From NCBI RefSeq assembly GCF_026409565.1, contig NZ_CP112881.1:2279501-2343500 (forward strand): a DNA stretch of 64,000 nt, written 5' to 3'. The position numbers were made by a program, and so were the translations under genes. Source of the DNA: Sneathiella aquimaris. GTDB lineage: Bacteria; Pseudomonadota; Alphaproteobacteria; Sneathiellales; Sneathiellaceae. The notes under the pieces are model-generated. The model searched no databases and was not told where the DNA came from. It saw only the letters and a program-made list of their open reading frames with translations. Below are positions 57,562 to 64,000 of the stretch, in pieces; position 1 is the first letter of the stretch, and the number at the start of each line of letters is the position of its first letter.

Positions 57562-57579
57562 GTTATGTTATAATATAAC
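57562..57579. promoter_or_regulatory. Zur-type palindrome at the ZnuA operon promoter
   Basis: GTTATGTTATAATATAAC, symmetric about TTATAA with one mismatched pair. On the minus strand TTGACT, 16 bases, TAACAT can be read as -35/-10, with the palindrome over the -10. Family type assigned from resemblance to alphaproteobacterial Zur boxes. Confidence 0.75.
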
Positions 57580-57646
57580 TATTCCAAGTCAAGACTATTT
57601 AGCAACCTATTTCAAAGGGGTTCAGACCCATATTTTAAAAAAGGCG

Positions 57647-57676
57647 TTGACAAATTCGCCCATCTAGATTTGTTAT
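57647..57676 (+). promoter_or_regulatory. Promoter of the outer-membrane protein gene
   Basis: Consensus -35 TTGACA (57647-57652), 18-base spacer, -10-like TGTTAT (57671-57676), about 30 bases before the ATG at 57706. The downstream palindrome overlaps the -10, which suits repression. Confidence 0.65.
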
Positions 57677-57689
57677 GTTATAACATTTC
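57672..57689. promoter_or_regulatory. Zur-type palindrome at the outer-membrane protein promoter
   Basis: GTTATGTTATAACATTTC with the perfect core ATGTTATAACAT (57675-57686), overlapping the -10 box. Matches the other palindrome at 57562, so both divergent units probably answer to one zinc-sensing repressor. Confidence 0.75.
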
Positions 57690-57705
57690 ATAAAGTGGAC
57701 TCACA

Positions 57706-58875
57706 ATGCAACCTTTATCTTTTAAAATCTATTCGCTCGTCACTGCACTCAGTTTTCTCCCGGCTCTGGCTGTTGCCGGTGACGGACACGATCACGATCA
57801 CGGCAATGCCTCGTACTCCCCTCACGGTGCCGCTGGATTCTATGGACATCTGGATACCAAGATACACAGCGATGTTGTCTATAAAGCCGAAGAAAAAGAC
57901 GAGGAAATTTCAGAAACCTATAGCCATACTCATCTGGATTTGGGGTATGTTTTCTCTACCGGCCTCTCGCTCAACAGTGTTATCGAACTGGAAGGAGAGC
58001 CTGCGGGCCATGATCATGGCGGCGGCGGAAATGCAGCGGAAGGTAACAGTCGGTTTTTTGACGATCACACCCTCAAAATCAGAGATCTGAATATTCGCTA
58101 TGAAACCGACCATTTTGGGTTGTTGGCCGGTAAATTTTCTCCTGTGGTTGGTTTCGATTATCACCAGTTTCCGGGCATTTACGGATATCAGATTATTCAT
58201 GAATATGCGCTACGTGAGAAAATTGGGCTCGGTGCAAATCTCAAACTTGATGCGGGAGATTTCGGACGGCATAAACTCGAAGCCAGCAGCTTTTTTGCAG
58301 ATACAAGTTTCCTAAGTGGTGCGTTATTAAACCGCCAAGATCCGGTCGAAAAGCAAGATGGCGGTGTTTCAAATACAGAAGATCTGTCCTCGTTTGCAGT
58401 CTCATTAGGCGGGCAGGATTTCTATTCATTAAACAATAATATCGTACAGGGGCTATCCTATCGGATTGGTTTTGCTCATCAGGCCGCCGGTAAAAACAAT
58501 GAAGAGGATGAAAACCGGTATTCTGTTTCGTTGAACTACAAACACCGCTTTACCAAGGATTTCGAAGGCAGAATGATCGGGGAGATCATGCATATTCAGC
58601 ACTTGAACGGCGAAGCCGCCCACGATCGTACCTGGCATACAGCAGGTTTGGAAATCACCTACAAAAATTGGAATGTCGGCTCTACATGGAGCCATATCCG
58701 CAATGACAACCCTGTAGAAATCGACGAAGCCATTGACGGAGACATCGTACAAGCGTCGATCGGTTATGAATTCGATAGCGGGGTGTTTCTGGGAGTTGGT
58801 TACAAATATCAGGACGAAGAAAATGAAGAAAACCACCGGGTTGGTGCACTTGTAAGCTATTCACACCATTTCTAG
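57706..58875 (+). CDS. His-rich outer-membrane beta-barrel, probable zinc porin
   Basis: 389 residues with a signal peptide (cleavage near ALAVA/GDGH, around residue 24). The mature N-terminus is GDGHDHDHGN, with a second His-rich patch GHDHGGGGN (about 103-111). The rest alternates polar and aromatic residues as amphipathic strands (for example VQASIGYEFDSGVFLGVGYKYQ) and ends in Phe (VSYSHHF), the usual outer-membrane insertion signal. No TonB box or plug is seen, so it looks like a porin-type channel rather than a TonB receptor. Its promoter is covered by a Zur-type box and it faces the ZnuA-like operon. Confidence 0.82.
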   Translation: MQPLSFKIYSLVTALSFLPALAVAGDGHDHDHGNASYSPHGAAGFYGHLDTKIHSDVVYKAEEKDEEISETYSHTHLDLGYVFSTGLSLNSVIELEGEPAGHDHGGGGNAAEGNSRFFDDHTLKIRDLNIRYETDHFGLLAGKFSPVVGFDYHQFPGIYGYQIIHEYALREKIGLGANLKLDAGDFGRHKLEASSFFADTSFLSGALLNRQDPVEKQDGGVSNTEDLSSFAVSLGGQDFYSLNNNIVQGLSYRIGFAHQAAGKNNEEDENRYSVSLNYKHRFTKDFEGRMIGEIMHIQHLNGEAAHDRTWHTAGLEITYKNWNVGSTWSHIRNDNPVEIDEAIDGDIVQASIGYEFDSGVFLGVGYKYQDEENEENHRVGALVSYSHHF

Positions 58876-58895
58876 AAGTTGACAAATGATTTGAC

Positions 58896-58939
58896 AAATT
58901 TAGACCAGTCGGTACATTTAAACCAACTGGTCTAAATTT
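58896..58939. promoter_or_regulatory. Tandem TetR operators with a 14-base inverted repeat
   Basis: AAATTTAGACCAGT (58896-58909) pairs with ACTGGTCTAAATTT (58926-58939). Within it are two 16-base sites, TAGACC-N4-GGTACA (58901-58916) and TAAACC-N4-GGTCTA (58919-58934), of the TAGACC/GGTCTA kind bound by LmrA/YxaF-type TetR repressors. They lie just before the regulator start, so autoregulation is expected. Confidence 0.75.
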
Positions 58940-58949
58940 GGAAATCTTT

Positions 58950-59540
58950 GTGTATTCAAAATCATCAAAAACCCGTGAAAAATTACTCGAAGCAACATCC
59001 CTGCTCCTGCGGACAAAGGGTTATAATGCGATGGGGTTATCTGACATTATTGGTCAAAGCGGGGTCCCTAAGGGCTCGCTCTACCACCATTTTCCAGATG
59101 GGAAAGAAGGATTGACCGCTGGCGCCGTCGATTTCGCGGGTCAGAAGATGCTGATATCCTTGCAAAAACTAATCGACAAAACGGGAAGCCCGGTGGCGGG
59201 TATTCAGGCATTCTGCGATTATTATATTCAGCAGCTGGAGGAAAGCGGCTACCGAAAAGGATGCCCTCTTGCCACTGTTGCGTTGGAAACGGCTGCAGAT
59301 GTTCCGATGGTACAAAAGGCCTGTGCCAATGCGTTTTCATCATACGAAAAATTACTCGCCGAGCAAATCCATGTCTTCGGCGCTCCAGAAGAGAAAGCCA
59401 ATCAATTGGCAATTACAACGATATCTGCCATCGAAGGGGCACTTTTGCTTGCAAAAGCACAAAACAGTACCGCCCCCCTGCAAATCATGCGGGACCAGTT
59501 GTCAGATCTCCTGAAACCGTTTCAGTCATCTCAAAAATAA
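58950..59540 (+). CDS. TetR-family regulator, LmrA/YxaF type
   Basis: 196 residues from GTG 58950 (GGAAA seven bases upstream). An in-frame TTG at 58938 lies within the operator and is less likely. TetR N-terminus: TREKLLEATSLLLRTKGYNAMGLSDIIGQSGVPKGSLYHHFPDGKEGL, the LmrA/YxaF subgroup form, with the C-terminal RKGCPLATVALETA pattern. It is followed 12 bases later by an alpha/beta hydrolase gene, likely in the same transcript. Confidence 0.9.
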   Translation: MYSKSSKTREKLLEATSLLLRTKGYNAMGLSDIIGQSGVPKGSLYHHFPDGKEGLTAGAVDFAGQKMLISLQKLIDKTGSPVAGIQAFCDYYIQQLEESGYRKGCPLATVALETAADVPMVQKACANAFSSYEKLLAEQIHVFGAPEEKANQLAITTISAIEGALLLAKAQNSTAPLQIMRDQLSDLLKPFQSSQK

Positions 59541-59552
59541 GGACATAAACCC

Positions 59553-60410
59553 ATGACTGTTATTCAAGAGAACCTTTCGCTTCCGGCAAAAGACGGATAC
59601 CCACTCAGTGCGACCCTTTTCACAGCGAATATACCGTCCTCACATTTTGTGCTGATTAACAGCGCAACTGCCGTTCCGCGTCAGTTCTACAAAAACTATG
59701 CGGAATTTCTGGTTCAGGAGGGTTTTTCCGTTTTGACATACGATTACCGTGGCATTGGCGGCTCCCGGCCTGCAAATCTTCGTGGTTTCACTGCGCGTAT
59801 GAGGGACTGGGCATTGCAGGATATGGCCGGCATGGTCGACTGGCTCAGGTCCGAGAAATGCCCGGACAAAATTTTTATGATCGGCCACAGCTTTGGAGGT
59901 CAGGCCGCCGGCCTTATGGATAATATCGACAATATCGCCGGAATGCTGACCGTATCTGCACAAAGCGGTCATTGGCGCCTGCAGGGCGGGGAACAGAAAT
60001 TGATGGTTCTGCTTCACAGTTGGGTTACACTCCCGGTTACCGGTTTCCTTTTGGGATACATGCCATGGAGTTGGTTCGGGGGCGAAGATTTACCGGGTAA
60101 GGTCAGTTCAGAATGGGCCGGTTGGTGTCGCCATCAGGACTATATTCTAGGCGACAAAACCCTACCCCTTGATCGTTACAATAAATTTAACATTCCTGTT
60201 CTTGCCTACAGCATTGACGACGATAAATGGGGCACTGAAAAATCTGTCGATGCCATGATGAAAGCTTACCCAAATCTTGAAAGACGCCATATCGTCCCTC
60301 AAACAGAAGGGATCAGCTCCCTCGGTCACTTTGGATATTTCCGTGCGAAATCCGAACCTCTTTGGAAGGAAGCTGTGTCCTGGTTAAAAGGACTTCAAGC
60401 AGTTTCCTGA
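59553..60410 (+). CDS. Alpha/beta hydrolase (co-transcribed with TetR)
   Basis: 285 residues, no signal peptide. Nucleophile elbow GHSFGG around residue 111-116 in KIFMIGHSFGGQAAG, an Asp later in SIDDDKWGTE and a C-terminal His in GISSLGHFGYFR. It resembles the predicted hydrolases (COG4757-like) with the long central lid LLGYMPWSWFGG. Substrate unknown. Follows the TetR gene and is probably under its control. Confidence 0.82.
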   Translation: MTVIQENLSLPAKDGYPLSATLFTANIPSSHFVLINSATAVPRQFYKNYAEFLVQEGFSVLTYDYRGIGGSRPANLRGFTARMRDWALQDMAGMVDWLRSEKCPDKIFMIGHSFGGQAAGLMDNIDNIAGMLTVSAQSGHWRLQGGEQKLMVLLHSWVTLPVTGFLLGYMPWSWFGGEDLPGKVSSEWAGWCRHQDYILGDKTLPLDRYNKFNIPVLAYSIDDDKWGTEKSVDAMMKAYPNLERRHIVPQTEGISSLGHFGYFRAKSEPLWKEAVSWLKGLQAVS

Positions 60411-60418
60411 ATGCTACC

Positions 60419-61561
60419 TTATTTTCGAACCAGAAATGCGGTTCCGAACAAAACAGCACTTGTCAGCACGAGGGACAGGGTGAATGTACTGTTCACCTGA
60501 TATAATAAACCGGCGATTAACGGGCCAAACATCTGACCGGCGGCAAATGCTGCGGTCATCGCCGCAATATGGCGAAGCGCATCCGAGGCTGGTGCCAATC
60601 GGTGCGCTTCTTTCATTCCCATCATGGTAATAATCATAAACGTACCGCCAACACATAACCCGGACAATAAAATCATCCCGATATGGCCGGATATCAAAGG
60701 CAACAATAGCCCCGCCCCCAAGACAAGCTGACTGATCCGCCAGATGGTGGCATTTGAAAAGTGACGTTGCAACCGGGCTGCAAGAATGGTCGAAACAAAC
60801 GCAGCCCCTCCAAAAATTGGCCAGCTCCATCCGAAAATCAGCGGATCATTGATAACGGTGCGCGCCATTACTGGCAAATAGGTTGCCGGTATGACATACC
60901 CCACCCCCGTAGCACCATATGCTATAATATTCCGCCAATTCAAAGGGGTCTTTTCAGCGGTAAGCTCAGCGGATTTCGTCGTTTTTTTTCCAGGGATCTC
61001 TTCACCTATCAAAAGGAAAAGAAACGCTGCCGCGATCAATATGACAGCGCCGAAGATAATCCAGCTTTGTGAACTTCCAATGCCCGACTGCATAATCACC
61101 AAGGCGGCCAGGCCAGATAAGGCAATCCCCCCGCCCACGCCAGAAAAAACAACCCCCTGCATCGCCACTTGCCCGTGCCTGGCCAAATACTCGATATAAA
61201 AGCCACCGACCATCACAAGACAAAAAGCGCTCAAGGCACCGGCCAGAAATCTCAGAATTAACCAAAGGGAAATAAGGTCGGTCAGACCCATCAACAGGGT
61301 TGTCAGACCAATGATCACAAGGGATACCTTAAGGACCAGTTTTGGTGCCAGCGGAAGCCGGGAGGCAACCGTCGCGCCAATCCAGTACCCAAGAAAATGA
61401 ACAGAGGCGATCCATCCCCCTTCCGATACCGTCAATAGATTTTCATTCTGCATCAACGGTAAAATCGGGGTAAACACAAAGCGGCCTATCCCCATCGCAA
61501 TGACGAGGGTTGTAAAACCAATAACCGTAATTCTCAGCGAATTATCTTTTTCCATTTCCAT
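60419..61561 (-). CDS. YbfB/YjiJ-family MFS transporter
   Basis: 380 residues from ATG 61561 (ATG 61555 and TTG 61564 are alternatives). About twelve membrane helices, starting with the family pattern ITVIGFTTLVIAMGIGRFVFTPILPLMQ. These proteins are putative drug or metabolite exporters. Divergent from a LysR gene, a common pairing for this family. Confidence 0.88.
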   Translation of the reverse strand: MEMEKDNSLRITVIGFTTLVIAMGIGRFVFTPILPLMQNENLLTVSEGGWIASVHFLGYWIGATVASRLPLAPKLVLKVSLVIIGLTTLLMGLTDLISLWLILRFLAGALSAFCLVMVGGFYIEYLARHGQVAMQGVVFSGVGGGIALSGLAALVIMQSGIGSSQSWIIFGAVILIAAAFLFLLIGEEIPGKKTTKSAELTAEKTPLNWRNIIAYGATGVGYVIPATYLPVMARTVINDPLIFGWSWPIFGGAAFVSTILAARLQRHFSNATIWRISQLVLGAGLLLPLISGHIGMILLSGLCVGGTFMIITMMGMKEAHRLAPASDALRHIAAMTAAFAAGQMFGPLIAGLLYQVNSTFTLSLVLTSAVLFGTAFLVRK

Positions 61562-61680
61562 CAACGCTACTCTTGCCCACCATACAAACCCGAACTTGAT
61601 ACTTGCCGATTATGCCAACCATCGTATATCTTTAAAAGTGAATAATAGTGATAGTTGGTTTCTATAAAAGAGATATTAAA

Positions 61681-62562
61681 ATGCAAAATATAAGCCTTCA
61701 GGCCTTGGAAATTTTTCGAACTGTTGCGGCGGAGGGCAGTGTTTCAAAAGCTGCTCAAAAGCTGGGGCGTGTACAATCCAACATCAGTACGCGGATCAAA
61801 CAACTTGAAGAAAACCTAGGCAAATCGCTGTTCTTACGGAAGAATAGAGGTCTGGATCTCACGGCCGACGGGAAATTGCTTTTATCTTACGCAGAACGTT
61901 TTCATTCTTTGTCTGAAGAAACCACAGAAGCATTTCGCGAGGGAAAGCCTTCCGGATCGTTCCGGATTGGCGCAATGGAAAGCACAGCGGCGGCCCGCCT
62001 GCCCGCTTATATGTCTAAATACCACGCCCTTTACCCGGCAATTGAGATTGAGTTGGTGACGGGAACCGCAGGCGCGTTGCTGACCCGCCTTCAAAAGTAT
62101 GAAATTGAAGCGGCGTTTGTTGCTGAGCCACTGACGGACCCGACCCTTGATAGCCTTTCGGTTTTTGAAGAGCAACTGGTACTGATTGCCCCATCTAACT
62201 ACCCTTCTTTGGAAATTGGCGTTAATTTAAATGGTCGCCCGTTGATCGCGTTTGAAGTTGGCTGCGCCTATCGACGTTATCTGGAGCGATGGTTGATGGA
62301 GAATGAAATTTTTCCGTCCGCAACACATTCGTTAAGTTCTTATCTGGCTATTCTTGCCTCCGTCTCGGCGGGAAGTGGCTTTAGTGTGATCCCCCAGTCC
62401 GTGTTGTCACGGGTGCAATTGGACGGTACATTTCAGACGCTGCCTCTAGACGGTGAGTATGCTCACATTCAGACCCTCCTAGCTTGGCGAAGGGATTTCT
62501 CTTCTCCTCGCCTTGACTGCCTGAAGGCTCTTCTTACACAACAAAATACTAGATCTCGTTGA
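61681..62562 (+). CDS. LysR-family regulator divergent from YbfB-type MFS
   Basis: 293 residues from ATG 61681 (AAGAGAT upstream); an in-frame GTG-region start at 61648 is less likely. Winged HTH: LEIFRTVAAEGSVSKAAQKLGRVQSNISTRIKQLEENLGKSLF, with full effector domain. The gap to the MFS gene holds CCAACCATC (61615-61623) and GATAGTTGG (61650-61658), an imperfect inverted pair that may be the operator. Confidence 0.9.
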   Translation: MQNISLQALEIFRTVAAEGSVSKAAQKLGRVQSNISTRIKQLEENLGKSLFLRKNRGLDLTADGKLLLSYAERFHSLSEETTEAFREGKPSGSFRIGAMESTAAARLPAYMSKYHALYPAIEIELVTGTAGALLTRLQKYEIEAAFVAEPLTDPTLDSLSVFEEQLVLIAPSNYPSLEIGVNLNGRPLIAFEVGCAYRRYLERWLMENEIFPSATHSLSSYLAILASVSAGSGFSVIPQSVLSRVQLDGTFQTLPLDGEYAHIQTLLAWRRDFSSPRLDCLKALLTQQNTRSR

Positions 62563-62584
62563 ACAGACAATACTCAACGAGATC
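62552..62584. terminator. Hairpin between LysR and the OYE gene
   Basis: GATCTCGTTGA (62552-62562) with TCAACGAGATC (62574-62584), perfect 11 pairs, loop of 11 bases, starting in the LysR stop codon. A short T-rich stretch follows about 13 bases later; a shared transcription end for the two convergent genes is likely. Confidence 0.55.
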
Positions 62585-62603
62585 AATAGGGTACGTTTAT
62601 TTT

Positions 62604-63707
62604 TTAGACCAATTCTGCAAGTGATTTAGCAGAGTAATCTTCCAGTTCATCCATGCGGCCTTCGCGCACTTTCTTTGGCCATTCCGGATCCTGAATAAGG
62701 GCGCGGCCAACGGCCACCAGATCAAATTCATCTGTCTCCAGCCGGTCGCCGAGATCCTCAAAACTGCGGGTCCCGGAGTCTTCGCCCTTAAACGATGACA
62801 TCATGTCTTTGGACAGACCAACACTTCCCACCGTGATAGTTGGCAGACCTGTCAGTTTTTTCGTCCATCCTGCAAGATTTAATGGGCTACCCTCAAATTC
62901 CGGTTCCCAATATCGGCGGGTTGAGCAGTGGAAAATATCGACTCCCGCCTCAACCAGTGGCTTAAGAAACGCGGCCAGCTCTTCTGGGCTTTCGGCCAAA
63001 CGGGCACTATAATCCTGCTGCTTCCATTGGGAGAACCGAAAAACAATTGGATATTCATCGCCCGTTGCGGCCCGAATGGCAGCGACAATTCTGGCGGCAA
63101 ATGATGTCCGTTTTACTTGGTCACCACCATATTCGTCTTCCCGCCGGTTCATCTGTTCCCAAAAGAACTGATCGATCAGATATCCATGGGCACCATGAAT
63201 TTCCACGCCGTCAAATCCGATATTCTTGGCGGCCGTTGCGGCATCCGCATAGGCCTTGACCAGAAACTCAATCTCGTCTTCTGTTAAGGGCTCGGCGATT
63301 TTCTTTTCATTGTGCAAGATGCCAGAGGGACTGGCGTTCGGCAGTTCAGGATTAGGTGCCTCGTTTGCCCGCCGTGCCATTCCAACATGCCAGATTTGCG
63401 GCATAATCTTGCCGCCAGCTCCGTGAACAGCCTTTACCACATTTTCCCAGCCGGCCAATGCTTTTTCACCGTAGAAATGAGGAACATTGGGGTGTGGAGA
63501 CGCAACAGGATCGTTCACCACAGTCCCTTCCGTAATGATAAGCCCGGTTCCCCCTTCTACACGGCGACGATAGTAGTCGGCCACATTCTGGCCCGGGACG
63601 CCATCTGGCGAAAAAAACCGGGTCATTGGTGCCATCACCAACCGATTGGGCAACGAAAGTTTTGGAGAAGAAAACGGCGAAAAGAGTTTGTCAAGTTTAC
63701 GGGGCAC
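62604..63707 (-). CDS. NADH:flavin oxidoreductase, old yellow enzyme family
   Basis: A 367-residue FMN-dependent TIM barrel. It begins LFSPFSSPKLSLPNRLVMAPMTRFFSPDG, with the FMN-contact pattern, the substrate-binding His pair in VEIHGAHGYLIDQFFW (His-x-x-His), and the C-terminal phosphate-binding region DLVAVGRALIQDPEW. These enzymes reduce activated C=C bonds or N-oxides with NADH. Single gene. Confidence 0.93.
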   Translation of the reverse strand: MPRKLDKLFSPFSSPKLSLPNRLVMAPMTRFFSPDGVPGQNVADYYRRRVEGGTGLIITEGTVVNDPVASPHPNVPHFYGEKALAGWENVVKAVHGAGGKIMPQIWHVGMARRANEAPNPELPNASPSGILHNEKKIAEPLTEDEIEFLVKAYADAATAAKNIGFDGVEIHGAHGYLIDQFFWEQMNRREDEYGGDQVKRTSFAARIVAAIRAATGDEYPIVFRFSQWKQQDYSARLAESPEELAAFLKPLVEAGVDIFHCSTRRYWEPEFEGSPLNLAGWTKKLTGLPTITVGSVGLSKDMMSSFKGEDSGTRSFEDLGDRLETDEFDLVAVGRALIQDPEWPKKVREGRMDELEDYSAKSLAELV

Positions 63708-63812
63708 AGCTTGTTCCTATTATTTATTCATCGTTAGACTGTTTTTTAATATAGCTACTAAAAACGTAGTTAAAAGTATAGCTTTTTTTCAATCCCCTAT
63801 TTCACCGCCTCT

Positions 63813-64000
63813 TTATAGCTGGGCAGTGTTTGTTTCCACGCCGACAAATAACCTTCCGACCAACTCCAGCGTCGCGTCGCTGACCATCATATGCTGAGTC
63901 GCTACATGGACGTCTCTGAAATGGCGCTGCAACGGGCTTTTAGCATAGACAGACGTTCCTCCGCCCAACCGATACATTCGGTCAATAACCCTGGCGGCCG
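63813..64000 (-). CDS. Acyl-CoA dehydrogenase-like flavoprotein, C-terminal end (partial)
   Basis: Only the last 62 codons are in the window. They read AARVIDRMYRLGGGTSVYAK, then SPLQRHFRDVHVATQHMMVSD and ending FVGVETNTAQL, which is the C-terminal helical domain of acyl-CoA dehydrogenase/flavin monooxygenase (HsaA/SfnC-like) proteins: the SPLQRHFRD segment binds flavin and the preceding GGG...Y is conserved. The N-terminal part is beyond the right edge. Confidence 0.85.
   Translation of the reverse strand, partial: AARVIDRMYRLGGGTSVYAKSPLQRHFRDVHVATQHMMVSDATLELVGRLFVGVETNTAQL

Overview
The window looks like an ordinary chromosomal stretch from a Gram-negative alphaproteobacterium, probably a marine heterotroph of the Sneathiella/Rhodospirillales kind. 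The lineage is an inference from gene content and from a GTTC-N7-GTTC LexA box, which is the alphaproteobacterial SOS operator type. Base composition looks close to 50% GC by eye. I see no rRNA, tRNA, CRISPR array, insertion sequence or prophage. Genes are dense, mostly intact, and arranged as short operons with many divergent regulator/target pairs.

Layout. 1-6.1 kb: the 5' end of a YciA-type thioesterase, parE, an orphan C-terminal piece of a molybdopterin dehydrogenase, an alpha/beta hydrolase, an RhlE-type DEAD-box helicase and a stand-alone RAM domain. 6.4-12.5 kb: a diguanylate cyclase, then a four-gene phenylacetate module (paaG, paaI, paaJ, paaK) followed by a DUF2461 gene and a small unknown gene. 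12.6-17.9 kb: Zn alcohol dehydrogenase/LysR and a pirin, glutathionyl-hydroquinone reductase and CDGSH operon facing another LysR. 17.9-23 kb: a putative catabolic unit (TauD dioxygenase, an unrecognised HxD...H protein, SDR) with a divergent LysR and an MFS transporter. 23.2-28.9 kb: the SOS mutasome imuA-imuB-dnaE2 behind a LexA box. 28.9-33.4 kb: a hybrid histidine kinase and an unknown gene facing a WYL regulator.

33.4-38.5 kb: a Fur-box-headed operon of imelysin, DUF1111 di-heme protein, a second imelysin and a DUF1513 protein. 38.5-43.9 kb: a choline uptake operon (choX-choW-choV order) divergent from betI-betA; betB is absent here. 44-51 kb: a hemerythrin-like protein, an RND efflux pair, an orphan OmpR-type DNA-binding domain, and a split PAS/chemoreceptor pair resembling a two-gene Aer. 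51.5-54 kb: an iron alcohol dehydrogenase, a thioesterase and an enoyl-CoA hydratase.

54-58.9 kb holds the most interesting locus. A ZnuA-like zinc-binding protein is translationally chained to a LolD/MacB-type ATPase, an FtsX-type permease and a DUF3299 periplasmic protein, and faces a His-rich outer-membrane beta-barrel. Each promoter is overlaid by a palindrome of the Zur type. It looks like a complete outer-to-inner-membrane zinc system that uses an unconventional ABC core instead of ZnuBC. 58.9-64 kb: TetR with tandem operators and an alpha/beta hydrolase, a YbfB-type MFS/LysR pair, an old-yellow-enzyme homologue and the 3' end of an acyl-CoA dehydrogenase-like gene.
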